Positions 8,087 through 17,619 of a stretch of 36,646 nt of DNA are shown piece after piece. The notes below the pieces were generated by a model. The model had not been told where the DNA came from. It saw nothing but the letters and a program-made list of their open reading frames with translations, and did no database searches. The translations under genes were made by a program, and so were the position numbers. Where the stretch lies: positions 1-36,646 of the forward strand of contig CAIQDA010000123.1 of assembly GCA_903870415.1 (NCBI GenBank). The letters are read 5' to 3'. Every line of letters begins with the position of its first letter. The first letter of the stretch is position 1. This DNA is from an uncultured delta proteobacterium. Lineage in GTDB: Bacteria; Myxococcota_A; Polyangia; Polyangiales; Polyangiaceae.

Positions 8087-9583
8087 TCACTCGACCCCTG
8101 GTTGCATGCGCTGACGGGCTGCATCGCACAACGCGGCTTCGCGCCCGGTTCGCCCATCCTCGCAAACGGCTTCAGGCCCGTACGGCTCTCGGGACACTGC
8201 TTTTTCCCTGTCTTTCGCGCCAGCAGAGCCATCGCCTCGCCCTTCGTCGCGACGCGCACGCAAGCGGTACCAAGCACCACGCGGATCGGTCGCCGGAGCC
8301 GCCCCAAAAAGAAGCGCATCGAGAGCCACGTCATCGTGACGCTGATCATGCGCCAGCGCGTGAAGCGTAAACCACCCGCCTTCGCGCTCAACCGATCGCC
8401 GAGCCACATCGCCGACGCGCGCAAGCTCTTTCATCGCGGCTTCCCCGTGCGCACGCTCGACGAGGAGACGCCCAATGCGCATGCGCCGCGGTACGTCGCG
8501 ATCGATTTCAGGAACCGATGGCGTCGCGTTCGACATGGTTTTTCCCTCACGGCGAACCGATGCGAGCCACGCCGCTTGCCAGGTTCCGAAGCTCTTTCCT
8601 GTGGCCTCAAGGAGCACGTCGGACGATCGACTTCCGGCAAGCGCGCGCAAGTACGCGGGCCACCGTTGAGGACCGAGGTCCGAGCGCAGGTACCGCACGA
8701 AGCTCGTCGCAGACGCGAACGCAATGGCTGCCGATCGCGCACTCGGAAGCATCGCAACGCTCGGCCCGAGTTTGTCGAGCGGTAGCAGTTCGCCCTTGGC
8801 ATCGGCCTCGAGAACAAGCGCTTCTGGCGGCGGCTGCTCGTCGAACGGTTCACGCTCTCGCCAGTGCGTTTCCATGTCTTTTGCCACGCCCTCTTGAAGC
8901 CAGAGCGGCGCGTGGTCCGAGGTGACCGCCGTGAGCGCGAGGTGCGCAAGCTCGTGGACGATGGTGTCCCGCCACGGAAATCCGCCCTCGGTTGCGCGGG
9001 GCGAAAGCATCGTCACGCGGCCCCATTTTGCGATCGCAAGAGTGCCCGTCGTGCGCGCCGATTCGTAAGGAAGGCCCGTGGCCTCCGCAAGCGTCTGCTG
9101 ATCGCGAACGAGCACAACGTACGTCGGAGAGGACCATGTGTAGCCGAGCGACTCGCCCGTCACGCGGCGCGCGGCAACAACGGTATCGGCCAGCCATGGA
9201 AGGAGCGCGACATCGCCGCCGTGCTGAAATTGAACGCGCAACGCGCCATCGTCCGTCGTCCGCTCAACGGCACCTTCCGTCGCGTGAAGCAGACCGAACG
9301 CGATGGACCGAAGCTCTCGCCCGTCTTCTGAACCGGCCTCGGCGCCCGCGGCGTCAAGGAGGCTCAGTGCCACTTTCGGCTGTCCGCGATGCACGGCGAT
9401 ACGTGCAATCTGCACCATGATGCGCGGGCCGCTCTTGCCCGCATCGCGAATGACTCGTTCAGCCCCCTGCGTGTCGAGGCGCGCGAGCCACTCATCGACG
9501 ATACCGGGCGCCCGTTGCGCATGACCGAGCGCCGTCGCAAGGAACAGCGACGCGCCAACCTGAAGATTGCGGCGCTTTCTCAT
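8087..9583 (-). CDS. Secreted HExxH zinc metallopeptidase (peptidase MA-like)
   Basis: 498-residue protein with a short basic N-terminus and hydrophobic stretch (MRKRRNLQVGASLFLATALG), read as a signal peptide or anchor. The central part carries TIVHELAHLAL, an HExxH zinc site (H210, E211, H214), followed about 15 residues later by WLQEGVAKDME, where the Glu is the likely third ligand. This arrangement is typical of gluzincin peptidase-MA-like domains. The C-terminal third is Ala/Arg-rich and helical, possibly TPR-like. Its ATG overlaps the stop of the DUF4175 gene (ATGA), so the two are probably translated together. The substrate is unknown; an envelope processing or housekeeping role is an inference from the signal sequence and neighbours. 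Confidence 0.75.
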   Translation of the reverse strand: MRKRRNLQVGASLFLATALGHAQRAPGIVDEWLARLDTQGAERVIRDAGKSGPRIMVQIARIAVHRGQPKVALSLLDAAGAEAGSEDGRELRSIAFGLLHATEGAVERTTDDGALRVQFQHGGDVALLPWLADTVVAARRVTGESLGYTWSSPTYVVLVRDQQTLAEATGLPYESARTTGTLAIAKWGRVTMLSPRATEGGFPWRDTIVHELAHLALTAVTSDHAPLWLQEGVAKDMETHWREREPFDEQPPPEALVLEADAKGELLPLDKLGPSVAMLPSARSAAIAFASATSFVRYLRSDLGPQRWPAYLRALAGSRSSDVLLEATGKSFGTWQAAWLASVRREGKTMSNATPSVPEIDRDVPRRMRIGRLLVERAHGEAAMKELARVGDVARRSVEREGGWFTLHALAHDQRHDDVALDALLFGAAPATDPRGAWYRLRARRDEGRGDGSAGAKDREKAVSREPYGPEAVCEDGRTGREAALCDAARQRMQPGVE

Positions 9584-12279
9584 CGCAAGAGTCCTTCCTC
9601 GTAGCGCTGAACCGCCTCCGGCACCTTCGTGTCACGGCGCCCCGCGAGGCCTTCGATCACGCGACGTCGCCATGCCGCAGCGCGCGCTTCTTCGGTGCGC
9701 GGGACAGCCGCGTGGGCAGCTTCGTCACTGCCTTTCGCGTCTTCCGATTGAAGCGCATCACGGGCCGCGTCGAGACTGTCGAGCGCCACGCCTTGCGCAT
9801 CGACGCCCTCGCGAATCTTGCCCTCTCGAAACGCCTGCGACGCCCGATCCATGGCCTCTGCGCTCTTGTCGAGCGCCTTGCTTACCGCTTCGTCACGAGA
9901 CGTTGGACGAAGCTGTCGCGCGCGATCCGCCAAGCGTTTTTCATCCTCCGCAAGAACCTTCGCGTCACCGTGGAGCTTCTCGTCGAGCCACGTGCCTTCG
10001 TCTTGAATGCGCCCGCGCAAAGCGGCGCGCTCGCGCGATGAGCCCTTCGGCAACGTATGCTCGGCGTCGTTCACGGCTTGGCGCGCACGCGCGAAGTCAC
10101 CACGCCGCACGAGGTCGGCAGCCTTGCGCAATTGGGTCTCGCCCTCCCCATGCCGAAGCTCGTCGGCCGCGCCGAGTGACTGAAGCCGCTTCGCGTGTTC
10201 TTCGCGCTCCTCACGCTCACCGCCCAGCGGCTCGTGCGTGAGACCTTCGCCTGCACGCCGAAGCATTTGCTGTTCGCCCGCGAGCTCATCGACGGCGGAT
10301 CCTTTGGTCGAACCTGCGCCACCCGCATTGGCTTCCGCGTCTGAGCCTTCGCTTCCGGTGCCTTCGGACGAACCTTCACCGCCCATGCCGGCGCGACCAT
10401 CGCCCGTGCCGCCTTTTCCAGAACCGCGCGCACCGAAACTCGGGTCGGGACGCGCTAATCGCCTGGCCAACGCCGCGAGGAGAAACTTTGCCGAACCTGG
10501 CTCCGCCGCCACAAGAGGCTTCACGCGCGCGAGTTCGCCTTCGATGAGATCGCCCAAGTCGCGCCCGAGTGGCCCGAGAACGCGCAGGGTGCGACCCGCG
10601 GCGTCAAGGTGAGCCAGGTCGTCCCCGAGAGTCGCGGGCGCGGTCGGACGAAACGAGTCACTTGCATTCTGCACCTGTTGCCCAATGCGGCGTGCAACGA
10701 CTTTTGCATCCGTCCACGCGAGCTGCCGAAGGGCTCCATCGAGGTCCAGCACCACCTCCTCGGTGGCGGAGAGAACGTCTTTTCGGCCGCTCTCGCTGTC
10801 TCGTCGAGGAAGATTTTCCGCAAGGCTTTGAAGCTTCGAAACGCTTCGTCGCACGGAGCTTCGAACTGGCGGCGGAACGAGGAGGCCAAGCGTCGAAGTG
10901 CCGAGACTTGCGTCGATTTCTTCGCGTTCGTCCTCAAGGTCCACGAGCCATTCGGCCAGCGGGTCGACGCTCGTTGCCGCTGCGGGCACGAGGCGATGCG
11001 CCAGGCGATCCACTTCATGGTCGCGAAGCATGACGAGGGACTTGAAGCGCTCCGCCTCAGCGGTTCCGAGGGCCGGAGGTACGACGACAATGGCTTCGCT
11101 CCGCCCCCAACGAGCGCCTTCACGACCGTCGTCGCGAGCCTCAACACGCAGCTCGACAGGTCCTATGGCCCTGCGAAAGAACGGGTCGGACGTGCGTACG
11201 AAGGACGCTCCACTGTCCGACAGATGAGCTCCGTCCAGGGTCGCGAGCGGACGTCGCTCTTCGAGCGTGCCGCTGCGAAGCACGAGCTGCACCTCGCGAA
11301 GTCCGTGATCGTCTTCGGCGCGGTAGGCGATGGCCACGCCACCGTCACGATCCGTTTCGCTGAGCAAAAGCTGCTTCGGAGCGCCCTTCAGTTCGACGAC
11401 GGGGAGGGCATCTCGTGCGGTTTCGAAGACGACGACCGCGCCATCGGGAATGAAGACACCTGCCACGCGACGACCGAGGCGCCAGGTTTCACTTTCGCGA
11501 ACGGACCTTTGTGCGAGCACCGATCCCTGGCCGTCGCTCGTGAGCGGAAGCACAGCGTCGCCACACACCGCAACGAACGCCACAGCGGGCCGTACAACGC
11601 GCGCACGAGCCTCAACGTCGCTGCCCGCGTGGATGATGACCGTGCCCTCGAACGGCGCCGTTGCGTCGACCACGCGCAGGTAGGCTGGCGCACGGACAAC
11701 CACTTGGGCTCCGCGCAGCGATGCGAGTGAAAATCGCGCTTCGCTCCCGCGCGCCGTGAGCACCGCAACGCCCTCGGCGACCGCGTGAAATTGGAAAACG
11801 ACGACGGCAACCATTGCGGCCACAACCACGCGAGCGGTCACGAGCAAGCGACGATGAGCCTGCGCAACGCCTGCGTCGAACGCGGACCAATCGACCCGCG
11901 CATCGAGGCGCTCAAGATGCAACGCCGCGAGCTCTGGCGACTCACCGTGAAGGCTGCCGCGGTCGGCCATCACCTCCGCGCGCGCAAGGCTCTCGCGCAC
12001 CTCGAGCGGCAGGTTGTTGCGCGCCAAGCGTGCGGCAAACGTCAGCGCAAGGGCTCGACATTGCGGAATGCGCCTCACCGCCACGAGGAGCGCAAACGGC
12101 ACGAGGGCTAGCGGAACGAGGGCCCGCGCGGCTGTCACCCCAGGCTCCGAGCGCGCAAGCATCGTCACGCACGCAAGCGCAAGGAGCGTTGCCCTCCACG
12201 TCAGCGCCTCCACCGCGGGCTGCATCGGCGCAAACCAACGTTCGGCGTAGCGGCTTCGACGCGGCGGAAGTGGGTTCAC
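9580..12279 (-). CDS. DUF4175-like multi-domain membrane protein
   Basis: 899-residue protein. Two hydrophobic segments lie near the N-terminus (about residues 28-66) and a third at about 150-170, followed by a large extracytoplasmic beta-rich region that includes YRAEDDHGLREVQLVLR, a hallmark of DUF4175-like proteins. The C-terminal part holds a long helical region, a Gly/Ser-rich linker (GSGKGGTGDGRAG and on) and Glu/Arg-rich coiled coil to the end. This matches the layout of the DUF4175/TIGR02302 low-complexity family, which has no assigned function. The start is a GTG at 12279 with no Shine-Dalgarno; ATG at 12225 is an alternative. It is the first gene of the minus-strand run and is divergent from plsB across a 220-bp gap. 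Confidence 0.75.
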   Translation of the reverse strand: MNPLPPRRSRYAERWFAPMQPAVEALTWRATLLALACVTMLARSEPGVTAARALVPLALVPFALLVAVRRIPQCRALALTFAARLARNNLPLEVRESLARAEVMADRGSLHGESPELAALHLERLDARVDWSAFDAGVAQAHRRLLVTARVVVAAMVAVVVFQFHAVAEGVAVLTARGSEARFSLASLRGAQVVVRAPAYLRVVDATAPFEGTVIIHAGSDVEARARVVRPAVAFVAVCGDAVLPLTSDGQGSVLAQRSVRESETWRLGRRVAGVFIPDGAVVVFETARDALPVVELKGAPKQLLLSETDRDGGVAIAYRAEDDHGLREVQLVLRSGTLEERRPLATLDGAHLSDSGASFVRTSDPFFRRAIGPVELRVEARDDGREGARWGRSEAIVVVPPALGTAEAERFKSLVMLRDHEVDRLAHRLVPAAATSVDPLAEWLVDLEDEREEIDASLGTSTLGLLVPPPVRSSVRRSVSKLQSLAENLPRRDSESGRKDVLSATEEVVLDLDGALRQLAWTDAKVVARRIGQQVQNASDSFRPTAPATLGDDLAHLDAAGRTLRVLGPLGRDLGDLIEGELARVKPLVAAEPGSAKFLLAALARRLARPDPSFGARGSGKGGTGDGRAGMGGEGSSEGTGSEGSDAEANAGGAGSTKGSAVDELAGEQQMLRRAGEGLTHEPLGGEREEREEHAKRLQSLGAADELRHGEGETQLRKAADLVRRGDFARARQAVNDAEHTLPKGSSRERAALRGRIQDEGTWLDEKLHGDAKVLAEDEKRLADRARQLRPTSRDEAVSKALDKSAEAMDRASQAFREGKIREGVDAQGVALDSLDAARDALQSEDAKGSDEAAHAAVPRTEEARAAAWRRRVIEGLAGRRDTKVPEAVQRYEEGLLR

Positions 12280-12499
12280 TGCGAACCGAACTACGCGCCT
12301 CCTCGCAGGGAATCAACGAGAGAAGCGCCACGCGGGTTCGTGACGTCGAATCACGGTTAGCGCCCTCGGTTTACCTTCGGTGCCCAGGGAAATCGCAGTC
12401 TTTTCTGACATCGAAGGCCGTGACCTCGGGGCGCGCGCTACGCGTGCATGCTCGTCCTAACGGTTGACCGCACGCCGCTCCCTTGGAAAGGAGAATTCC

Positions 12500-15142
12500 G
12501 TGAGCTCCCGCCCCCTTGTCGGTCATCGCCCGAACGCGCTTCTTTCCGCGCTGTACGATCGTTTCTTTCGCCACATCACCGTCGACCCAACTTGGGCCGA
12601 TGCGGTGCGAAATGCGCAAGCGCGAGGCACGGTCGTCTACGTGCTCCGCAACCTTTCGTTCGTCGACTTCTTCGCGCTCGACTACCTGGTCAAGCAGCTC
12701 GATCTCCCCGCGATTCGCTTCGCGAACGACTTGGGCATTTGGCTCCTCGACCCGTTGCGCGGTGGCGGTCTCGACGCGCTGAAGCCCGCCAGTTTTCGAG
12801 ACGATGCGAGCGACTTGCGACGCGCTCTCGGCATCGGCGCCTCTGCTGCGCTCTTCCTCAAACGGTCTCCGACACTCCTCGAGGGAAGCAAGCGCGGACA
12901 AGTCGAAGGCGACGAGTTTCTGCGCACGCTCATCGACGTGCAGCGCAACTCCGACGAGCCGATCATCCTCGTGCCGCAGATGTTCATTTGGTCGAAGGCC
13001 ACGGGCGAGACGAGTCCCGCCGTTCTCGACGCGTTGCTCGGACCAACGGAGTGGCCAGGCCGTTTGCGGTCCATCGCGCAGTTCGTGTCGAACTACCGAA
13101 ACGTCACGCTCCGCGCGGGAGAGCCCGTGGACCTGCGGGAGTTTCTCGACGAACAGGGCGGCCTTGAGTCACCGGCTCAAGATGAAACGCTCGTGCGGCG
13201 ACTCACGTACATGCTGCTGCGTCGCCTCGAGCGCGAGCGTCGATCCATCGTTGGCCCCACGCGCAAACCTGCCGATCGCATGCGAGAAGACGTGCTTCGA
13301 AGTCCAAAACTTCGACAGGTCATCGCCGACATGGCGGGCGAAGGTGAAGTCGCGCAAGAGGCGCTCCGCAAGCGCGCCCGGCAGATGCTCGCGAAGATGG
13401 AGGCCACGCTCGACATGAGCGGAGTCGCCGCATTCGGAGCGACGTTCGAGCAAGCCTCAAGTCGCATGTATTCTGCAGTCGACATCGACTTCGCTGGAAT
13501 CGAGCGGCTGCGCGAGTGTGCGAAAGACGGCGTTCTCGTGCTCTTGCCCAGCCACAAGAGCCACGTCGACTACATCGTGATGAGCTACATTTGCTACAAG
13601 CACCATCTCCCGGTGCCGCTCATCGCTGCAGGCGACAACCTCGCGTTCTTTCCGATGGGGTTCATCTTCCGCCGCTGCGGAGCGTTCTTCATTCGCCGCA
13701 GCTTCAAAGGCGATCGCCTCTACGCGGCCGTCGTCGAAGCCTATTTGCGTCGCGTCATCAAAGACGGAAGCACCCTCGAGTTCTTCATCGAAGGCGGTCG
13801 CTCACGCACCGGAAAGCTCCTGCCTCCGAAGGTGGGCCTGCTCTCGATGGTCGTCGACGGTGCCATCGCGAACACCGGCCGCCCCGTTTACTTCTGCCCC
13901 ATCTCCATTGGCTACGAGCGAATCGTTGAGACCGAGGCCTTCGTTCGCGAACTCGTGGGCGGCGAGAAGAAAGAAGAAAACGTCGGGAATATGCTGGAGA
14001 ACGCCGAGAAGGTCACCGGTCGCTACGGACGCCTCGACGTGCAGTTCGGCGAACCGATGACGCTGCAGCAGCTCGACGCGGAACTGAGCGACGGACCAAG
14101 GGACCTCACGCAGCTGTCGCCCGCGAAGCGACGGGCGCTCGTGACCCGTCTGGGCCACCGGGTCATGCAGCGCATCAACGAAGTCACCTCGGTGCTTCCC
14201 GGAGCTCTCGTCGCCGCGGTGCTTCTCTCGCACCCGCGCCGAGGCATGGCGCACCAAGAACTCGTCGCGACCGCGCAGCGTCTCGTGCGATGGCTCGGCA
14301 CGCGCGGGGCTCGCTTCGGCGCAACGGTGCTGCGGTCGCCCGATTCGCTGGACGTGGCCGAAGGATCGCTCGTCGAAGCCCTCGACCTCTACGCCAAGAA
14401 CAAGCTCATCGAGATCCACCGTCCGGACGCTCAGCCTGGGGGCAAGGGCGGTCGACCACGCGCGGGCGACGGAGCCATCTACGTGCTTCCGCCGGAGGCT
14501 CGCCTGTCGCTCGAAATTGCGAAGAACCACATCGTGCACTTCTTCGTCGCTCGGTCGCTCATGGCGGTGGCCCTGTTTGCGAGCCCTTCGATTCCTGTGC
14601 CAATCGACCCGCTCCGCGAGCGCGTGCGCGCACTTTCGCGCCTCTTCAAGCACGAGTTTCAGTTCCGCGCCGACGCGTCGTTTGAAGCAATTTTCGACCA
14701 GGAATTGCAGGGCCTGCTCAACGACGGGCTCCTCACGCGCGAAGGCGATTCGGTCACGCTCGCGAGCGACGACGCCCGAGCGGAACTCGAACTGTTCGGT
14801 GCGCTCTTGCGGCCATTCCTCGAAGGCTATCGGGTCGCGGCGCGAGGGCTCACGCTCTTGCTCAGGAACCCGCTGTCGAGCAAAGACCTCACGAAGAAGT
14901 GCGTCCCCATCGGGCGACGCATGTTCTTGGCGGGCGAGATCGAATGCCCCGAGGCCGTGATGACGCCGCTCTTCGAAACAGCGATTCAGAGTTTCGTCGA
15001 CCAAGCGTACCTCACGCGACAGGACAGCAAGCTCGTGCTCGTCGACTCGTTCGCGAACCAAGAGGCCGTCAAAGCCATCGAGCTTCGCGTCGCGTCCATG
15101 CTGGGAAAACGCAACTCCGACGACTCGTCCCGCCCGGCGTGA
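12500..15142 (+). CDS. plsB: Glycerol-3-phosphate 1-O-acyltransferase (PlsB-like)
   Basis: Inner-membrane enzyme that acylates glycerol-3-phosphate to start phospholipid synthesis. All four acyltransferase blocks are present: block I LLPSHKSHVDYIVMSY with the HX4D catalytic pair (H352, D357), block II GAFFIRRSFKGD, block III EFFIEGGRSRTGKLLPPK and block IV YFCPISIGYERIVE. At 880 residues it is slightly longer than E. coli PlsB and has the same N-terminal extension and C-terminal helical region. I use GTG at 12500, which has a perfect AAGGAG six bases upstream; the track start (TTG at 12464) has none. The stop overlaps the GTG of the following mepA-like gene (GTGA), linking phospholipid and peptidoglycan functions. 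Confidence 0.92.
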   Translation: MSSRPLVGHRPNALLSALYDRFFRHITVDPTWADAVRNAQARGTVVYVLRNLSFVDFFALDYLVKQLDLPAIRFANDLGIWLLDPLRGGGLDALKPASFRDDASDLRRALGIGASAALFLKRSPTLLEGSKRGQVEGDEFLRTLIDVQRNSDEPIILVPQMFIWSKATGETSPAVLDALLGPTEWPGRLRSIAQFVSNYRNVTLRAGEPVDLREFLDEQGGLESPAQDETLVRRLTYMLLRRLERERRSIVGPTRKPADRMREDVLRSPKLRQVIADMAGEGEVAQEALRKRARQMLAKMEATLDMSGVAAFGATFEQASSRMYSAVDIDFAGIERLRECAKDGVLVLLPSHKSHVDYIVMSYICYKHHLPVPLIAAGDNLAFFPMGFIFRRCGAFFIRRSFKGDRLYAAVVEAYLRRVIKDGSTLEFFIEGGRSRTGKLLPPKVGLLSMVVDGAIANTGRPVYFCPISIGYERIVETEAFVRELVGGEKKEENVGNMLENAEKVTGRYGRLDVQFGEPMTLQQLDAELSDGPRDLTQLSPAKRRALVTRLGHRVMQRINEVTSVLPGALVAAVLLSHPRRGMAHQELVATAQRLVRWLGTRGARFGATVLRSPDSLDVAEGSLVEALDLYAKNKLIEIHRPDAQPGGKGGRPRAGDGAIYVLPPEARLSLEIAKNHIVHFFVARSLMAVALFASPSIPVPIDPLRERVRALSRLFKHEFQFRADASFEAIFDQELQGLLNDGLLTREGDSVTLASDDARAELELFGALLRPFLEGYRVAARGLTLLLRNPLSSKDLTKKCVPIGRRMFLAGEIECPEAVMTPLFETAIQSFVDQAYLTRQDSKLVLVDSFANQEAVKAIELRVASMLGKRNSDDSSRPA

Positions 15143-16062
15143 CGCACGACGTGGGCATCCGTCCTTTCGGTGATGCAGACGCGGCGACGACTTCCATCGC
15201 AAGCGAGACTGCCCGCGCGTCCGCTTCAAACGCGGCGGGACGGCGTCGCGTTCGCGCTTGGTCAAACGGTGCCCTCGCCCGCAGCACCGTTACCGGCCTC
15301 ATGCTTGCAGGATGCATGCGTATGCCGAACCCGATCTTCCCCGACCAAGCGGGGAGCATCGGACTGCCGCACGAAGGAACGCTGCTCGGCGCCGTTCCCG
15401 TAGGCGACACCAGCTTCCCGCTCGCACGCCTGCGGGACAACGACCGGCGATGGGCGCACCCTGCCCTGGCGCGCATTCTCCTTGATTCCGCTCGAACCAC
15501 AGGCCTTCGCGAATCGCCTCTCGTCGTGGGCGATATCGCCGCCTCCACCGGCGGGGAGCTCTCGGGTCATCGATCGCACCGCACGGGACGCGACGCAGAC
15601 GTCCTTTTCTACTTTCGCGATCTCGCGGGCGACGCGATTCGAACGCCCGACTTCCTCGTGGTCGGTCCCGACGGCCTGGCTTGGGACAAAGTCCGGCGCC
15701 GCTGGCTTCGCTTCGACGACGCGCGCAACTGGGCGTTCGTGCGCTCCGTGGTGACCAATCGCGAAGCGCCCATCCACTGGGTCTTCGTCCACCGAGCTCT
15801 TCGTGAGCGACTGCTTCGCTACGCCACCGCCGTCGGCGAACAGCCCGCCGTGATCTACGAGGCCTCCGAACGCATGGCGCAGCCCATGCCGAGCGGTCCC
15901 CACGACGACCACTTTCATGTGCGCATCGGCTGCACCGAGTCTTACGTCATCGAAGGCTGCGAAAACGGCTGGACCGGACGCGTCAAGGCGTTGCCCTTGC
16001 TCGGCATCACGCTCGCGCCTGGCGACATTCGCGCCGCGGTGCTCGCGCTCGCCGAACCGTAA
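15139..16062 (+). CDS. mepA: MepA-like penicillin-insensitive murein endopeptidase, probable lipoprotein
   Basis: Zinc D,D-endopeptidase (LAS/M74 type) that cuts peptidoglycan cross-links in the periplasm. Signature blocks are GELSGHRSHRTGRDADVLF, giving metal-binding His and Asp, and HDDHFHVRIGC, giving the HxH pair. The track start at 14899 lies inside plsB; the GTG at 15139 overlaps the plsB stop (GTGA), is in frame and gives 307 residues. Unlike E. coli MepA, which has a cleavable signal, the N-terminus has an Arg-rich stretch followed by TVTGLMLAGC, a good lipobox, so a lipid-anchored protein is likely. The 45 or so residues ahead of it are longer than usual, and a start further downstream cannot be excluded. 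The gene converges on the M23 peptidase gene, with 18 bp between the stops. Confidence 0.87.
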   Translation: MTHDVGIRPFGDADAATTSIASETARASASNAAGRRRVRAWSNGALARSTVTGLMLAGCMRMPNPIFPDQAGSIGLPHEGTLLGAVPVGDTSFPLARLRDNDRRWAHPALARILLDSARTTGLRESPLVVGDIAASTGGELSGHRSHRTGRDADVLFYFRDLAGDAIRTPDFLVVGPDGLAWDKVRRRWLRFDDARNWAFVRSVVTNREAPIHWVFVHRALRERLLRYATAVGEQPAVIYEASERMAQPMPSGPHDDHFHVRIGCTESYVIEGCENGWTGRVKALPLLGITLAPGDIRAAVLALAEP

Positions 16063-16080
16063 ACGCGCCGCCCTCGACGC

Positions 16081-17619
16081 TCAGTTTCCCGCGTCGGGAA
16101 CTTCGTCGAGAATTTCGTCCTTCTCTTCGGCCTCGTCCGGCGGGGCGTCGCCCAAAAGCCGAATGCCATCGAGGATCGGATCGAGTTCCGCCTTGCGTTG
16201 GGTAAAGTCGCGCGCCTGTTTCCGCGGAAGCGTGCGCACGCCATCGAAGTTGAGCGTCAACGGGTCAAAGAACACGTCGTTGCGCTTCATGGCGAAGTGC
16301 AAGTGAGGCCCCGTCGCGCGTCCGGTGCGCCCGACGTAACCCACGAGCTGCCGAGCATTGACCTTTTGACCCGCGACAAGCTTCGCCGCAAAACGCGAAA
16401 AGTGGCAGTACGCGCTCACAAGTCCGCGATCGTGTTGAAGCTGCACCATGTTGCCGCAGGGGCCGCCGTCGCCCACCGAGCGCACCGTTCCAGGCGCAAC
16501 CGCGTAAACCGGCGTGCCCGAAGCCGCCGCGTAGTCCACGCCGTTGTGCGGCATCACGACCTTCAAGACCGGGTGCATGCGCCGCGGATTGTAACGCGAC
16601 GAAATGCGCGCGAGCGGAATCGGCGCGTGCCAGCTTCCATCGTGCGGCTGTTTTCCGTCTTGCGAAAAATAGCCAGGAGCTACTTTCTTGCTTGGCTGAA
16701 AGCGGTAGACGCGCACGGGCTTCGCTCTTCCGCCGGGCCGCACTTCGATCGCGTGGATCGCCAAATAGCGTCCGAACTTCTTCTCGACCCGCTCTTCTTC
16801 GACCACGAGACGAAGCTGAACGCCGGGCCGGAGCACACCCGACTTCACGTGGCCCGACAGCATCTCGTCGATGAGCTTGATGAGATCATCGTCGAGGCCC
16901 GCCGCAAGAACGGACGCTCTCAAGTCCGCTTCGAGCACGATGCCCACGCCGAGCATGCGCACCTCGCGCTCAAACTCGAGCTTTTCGCCACGAAACCCCA
17001 CGTCGTCGCGCTCGCGCGCTTGCCACACCTCAACGGGAGACTCGATGAGCTCGATCGCCACGAGATGGTCGTCACTCTTGTCGATCGCGATGCGCAGTTT
17101 GAGTGCGGGCGAAAGACGGTCGAGCTTTCGAACGCCTTGAAACGCCGTGAGTACCTTCTGCACGTCCGTGCGCGACACCTTCGCGGCGAGAAGCGCGTCG
17201 TAGAGGCGACGGTTGCCGAGGGCGTCGTCGACGATCAGGATGTTCTCGTCTTTCGCCAGGCGCGTGATGCGCCACAGGCGTTCGTCGTACGTCGGTTCTG
17301 CGTTTTCCGCGGCCTGGAGCGCCGGGTCCGCAGAGCCGCCATCTTGAAGCTCGACCCCACCGTCCGCAGCAGCCATCGCTTCTGCCGCAGCAACCTGCGC
17401 CGCAGCCGCCACGCGTACGGCCTCTTGCGCGGCGAGTTCCGCTTCGACCGATTCGAACAACTGGTCGCTCGCGCGAAGCGAGAACACGATCGTCACGGCG
17501 AGTGCCCCTATCGCGAGGAGCCCAAATAGCGCCGTGATCGATCGCTGAATCCAAGGGTTTTGAGGGCGATTCGGCACGGGGTTCTCCCCTGCTCCACGCG
17601 GACCGAATGCGTCGCTCAT
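16081..17619 (-). CDS. M23 family (MepM/YebA-like) murein endopeptidase, membrane anchored
   Basis: 512 residues. A short cytoplasmic tail and one transmembrane helix (ITALFGLLAIGALAVTIVF, about residues 29-47) are followed by an Ala/Glu-rich stalk, an OapA/MepM-like middle region and a C-terminal LytM domain. The zinc site is complete: MPHNGVDYAA gives His and Asp, and GPHLHFAMK gives the HxH pair; the SSRYNPRRMHPVLK lead-in is typical of MepM relatives. It therefore should cleave peptidoglycan cross-bridges in the periplasm. A charged tail (EAEEKDEILDEV) follows the domain. ATG at 17619 overlaps the lipB stop, so it is translated with lipB and guaB. Activators such as NlpI are not in view. 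Confidence 0.9.
   Translation of the reverse strand: MSDAFGPRGAGENPVPNRPQNPWIQRSITALFGLLAIGALAVTIVFSLRASDQLFESVEAELAAQEAVRVAAAAQVAAAEAMAAADGGVELQDGGSADPALQAAENAEPTYDERLWRITRLAKDENILIVDDALGNRRLYDALLAAKVSRTDVQKVLTAFQGVRKLDRLSPALKLRIAIDKSDDHLVAIELIESPVEVWQARERDDVGFRGEKLEFEREVRMLGVGIVLEADLRASVLAAGLDDDLIKLIDEMLSGHVKSGVLRPGVQLRLVVEEERVEKKFGRYLAIHAIEVRPGGRAKPVRVYRFQPSKKVAPGYFSQDGKQPHDGSWHAPIPLARISSRYNPRRMHPVLKVVMPHNGVDYAAASGTPVYAVAPGTVRSVGDGGPCGNMVQLQHDRGLVSAYCHFSRFAAKLVAGQKVNARQLVGYVGRTGRATGPHLHFAMKRNDVFFDPLTLNFDGVRTLPRKQARDFTQRKAELDPILDGIRLLGDAPPDEAEEKDEILDEVPDAGN

Noticed and set aside
12339-12355. CGTGA-N7-TCACG inverted repeat between the DUF4175 gene and plsB, reminiscent of a CRP/FNR site
   Set aside because: Spacer is 7 rather than 6 and the arms are only 5 bp; not enough despite the cyclase in the window.
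13802-15265. 487-residue minus-strand ORF opposite plsB
   Set aside because: Rich in Arg, Glu and His, no recognisable motif, and fully antisense to a convincing PlsB; a high-GC shadow frame.
16198-17529. 443-residue plus-strand ORF opposite the M23 peptidase
   Set aside because: Composition dominated by Arg, His and Val; antisense shadow of a gene with an intact zinc site.
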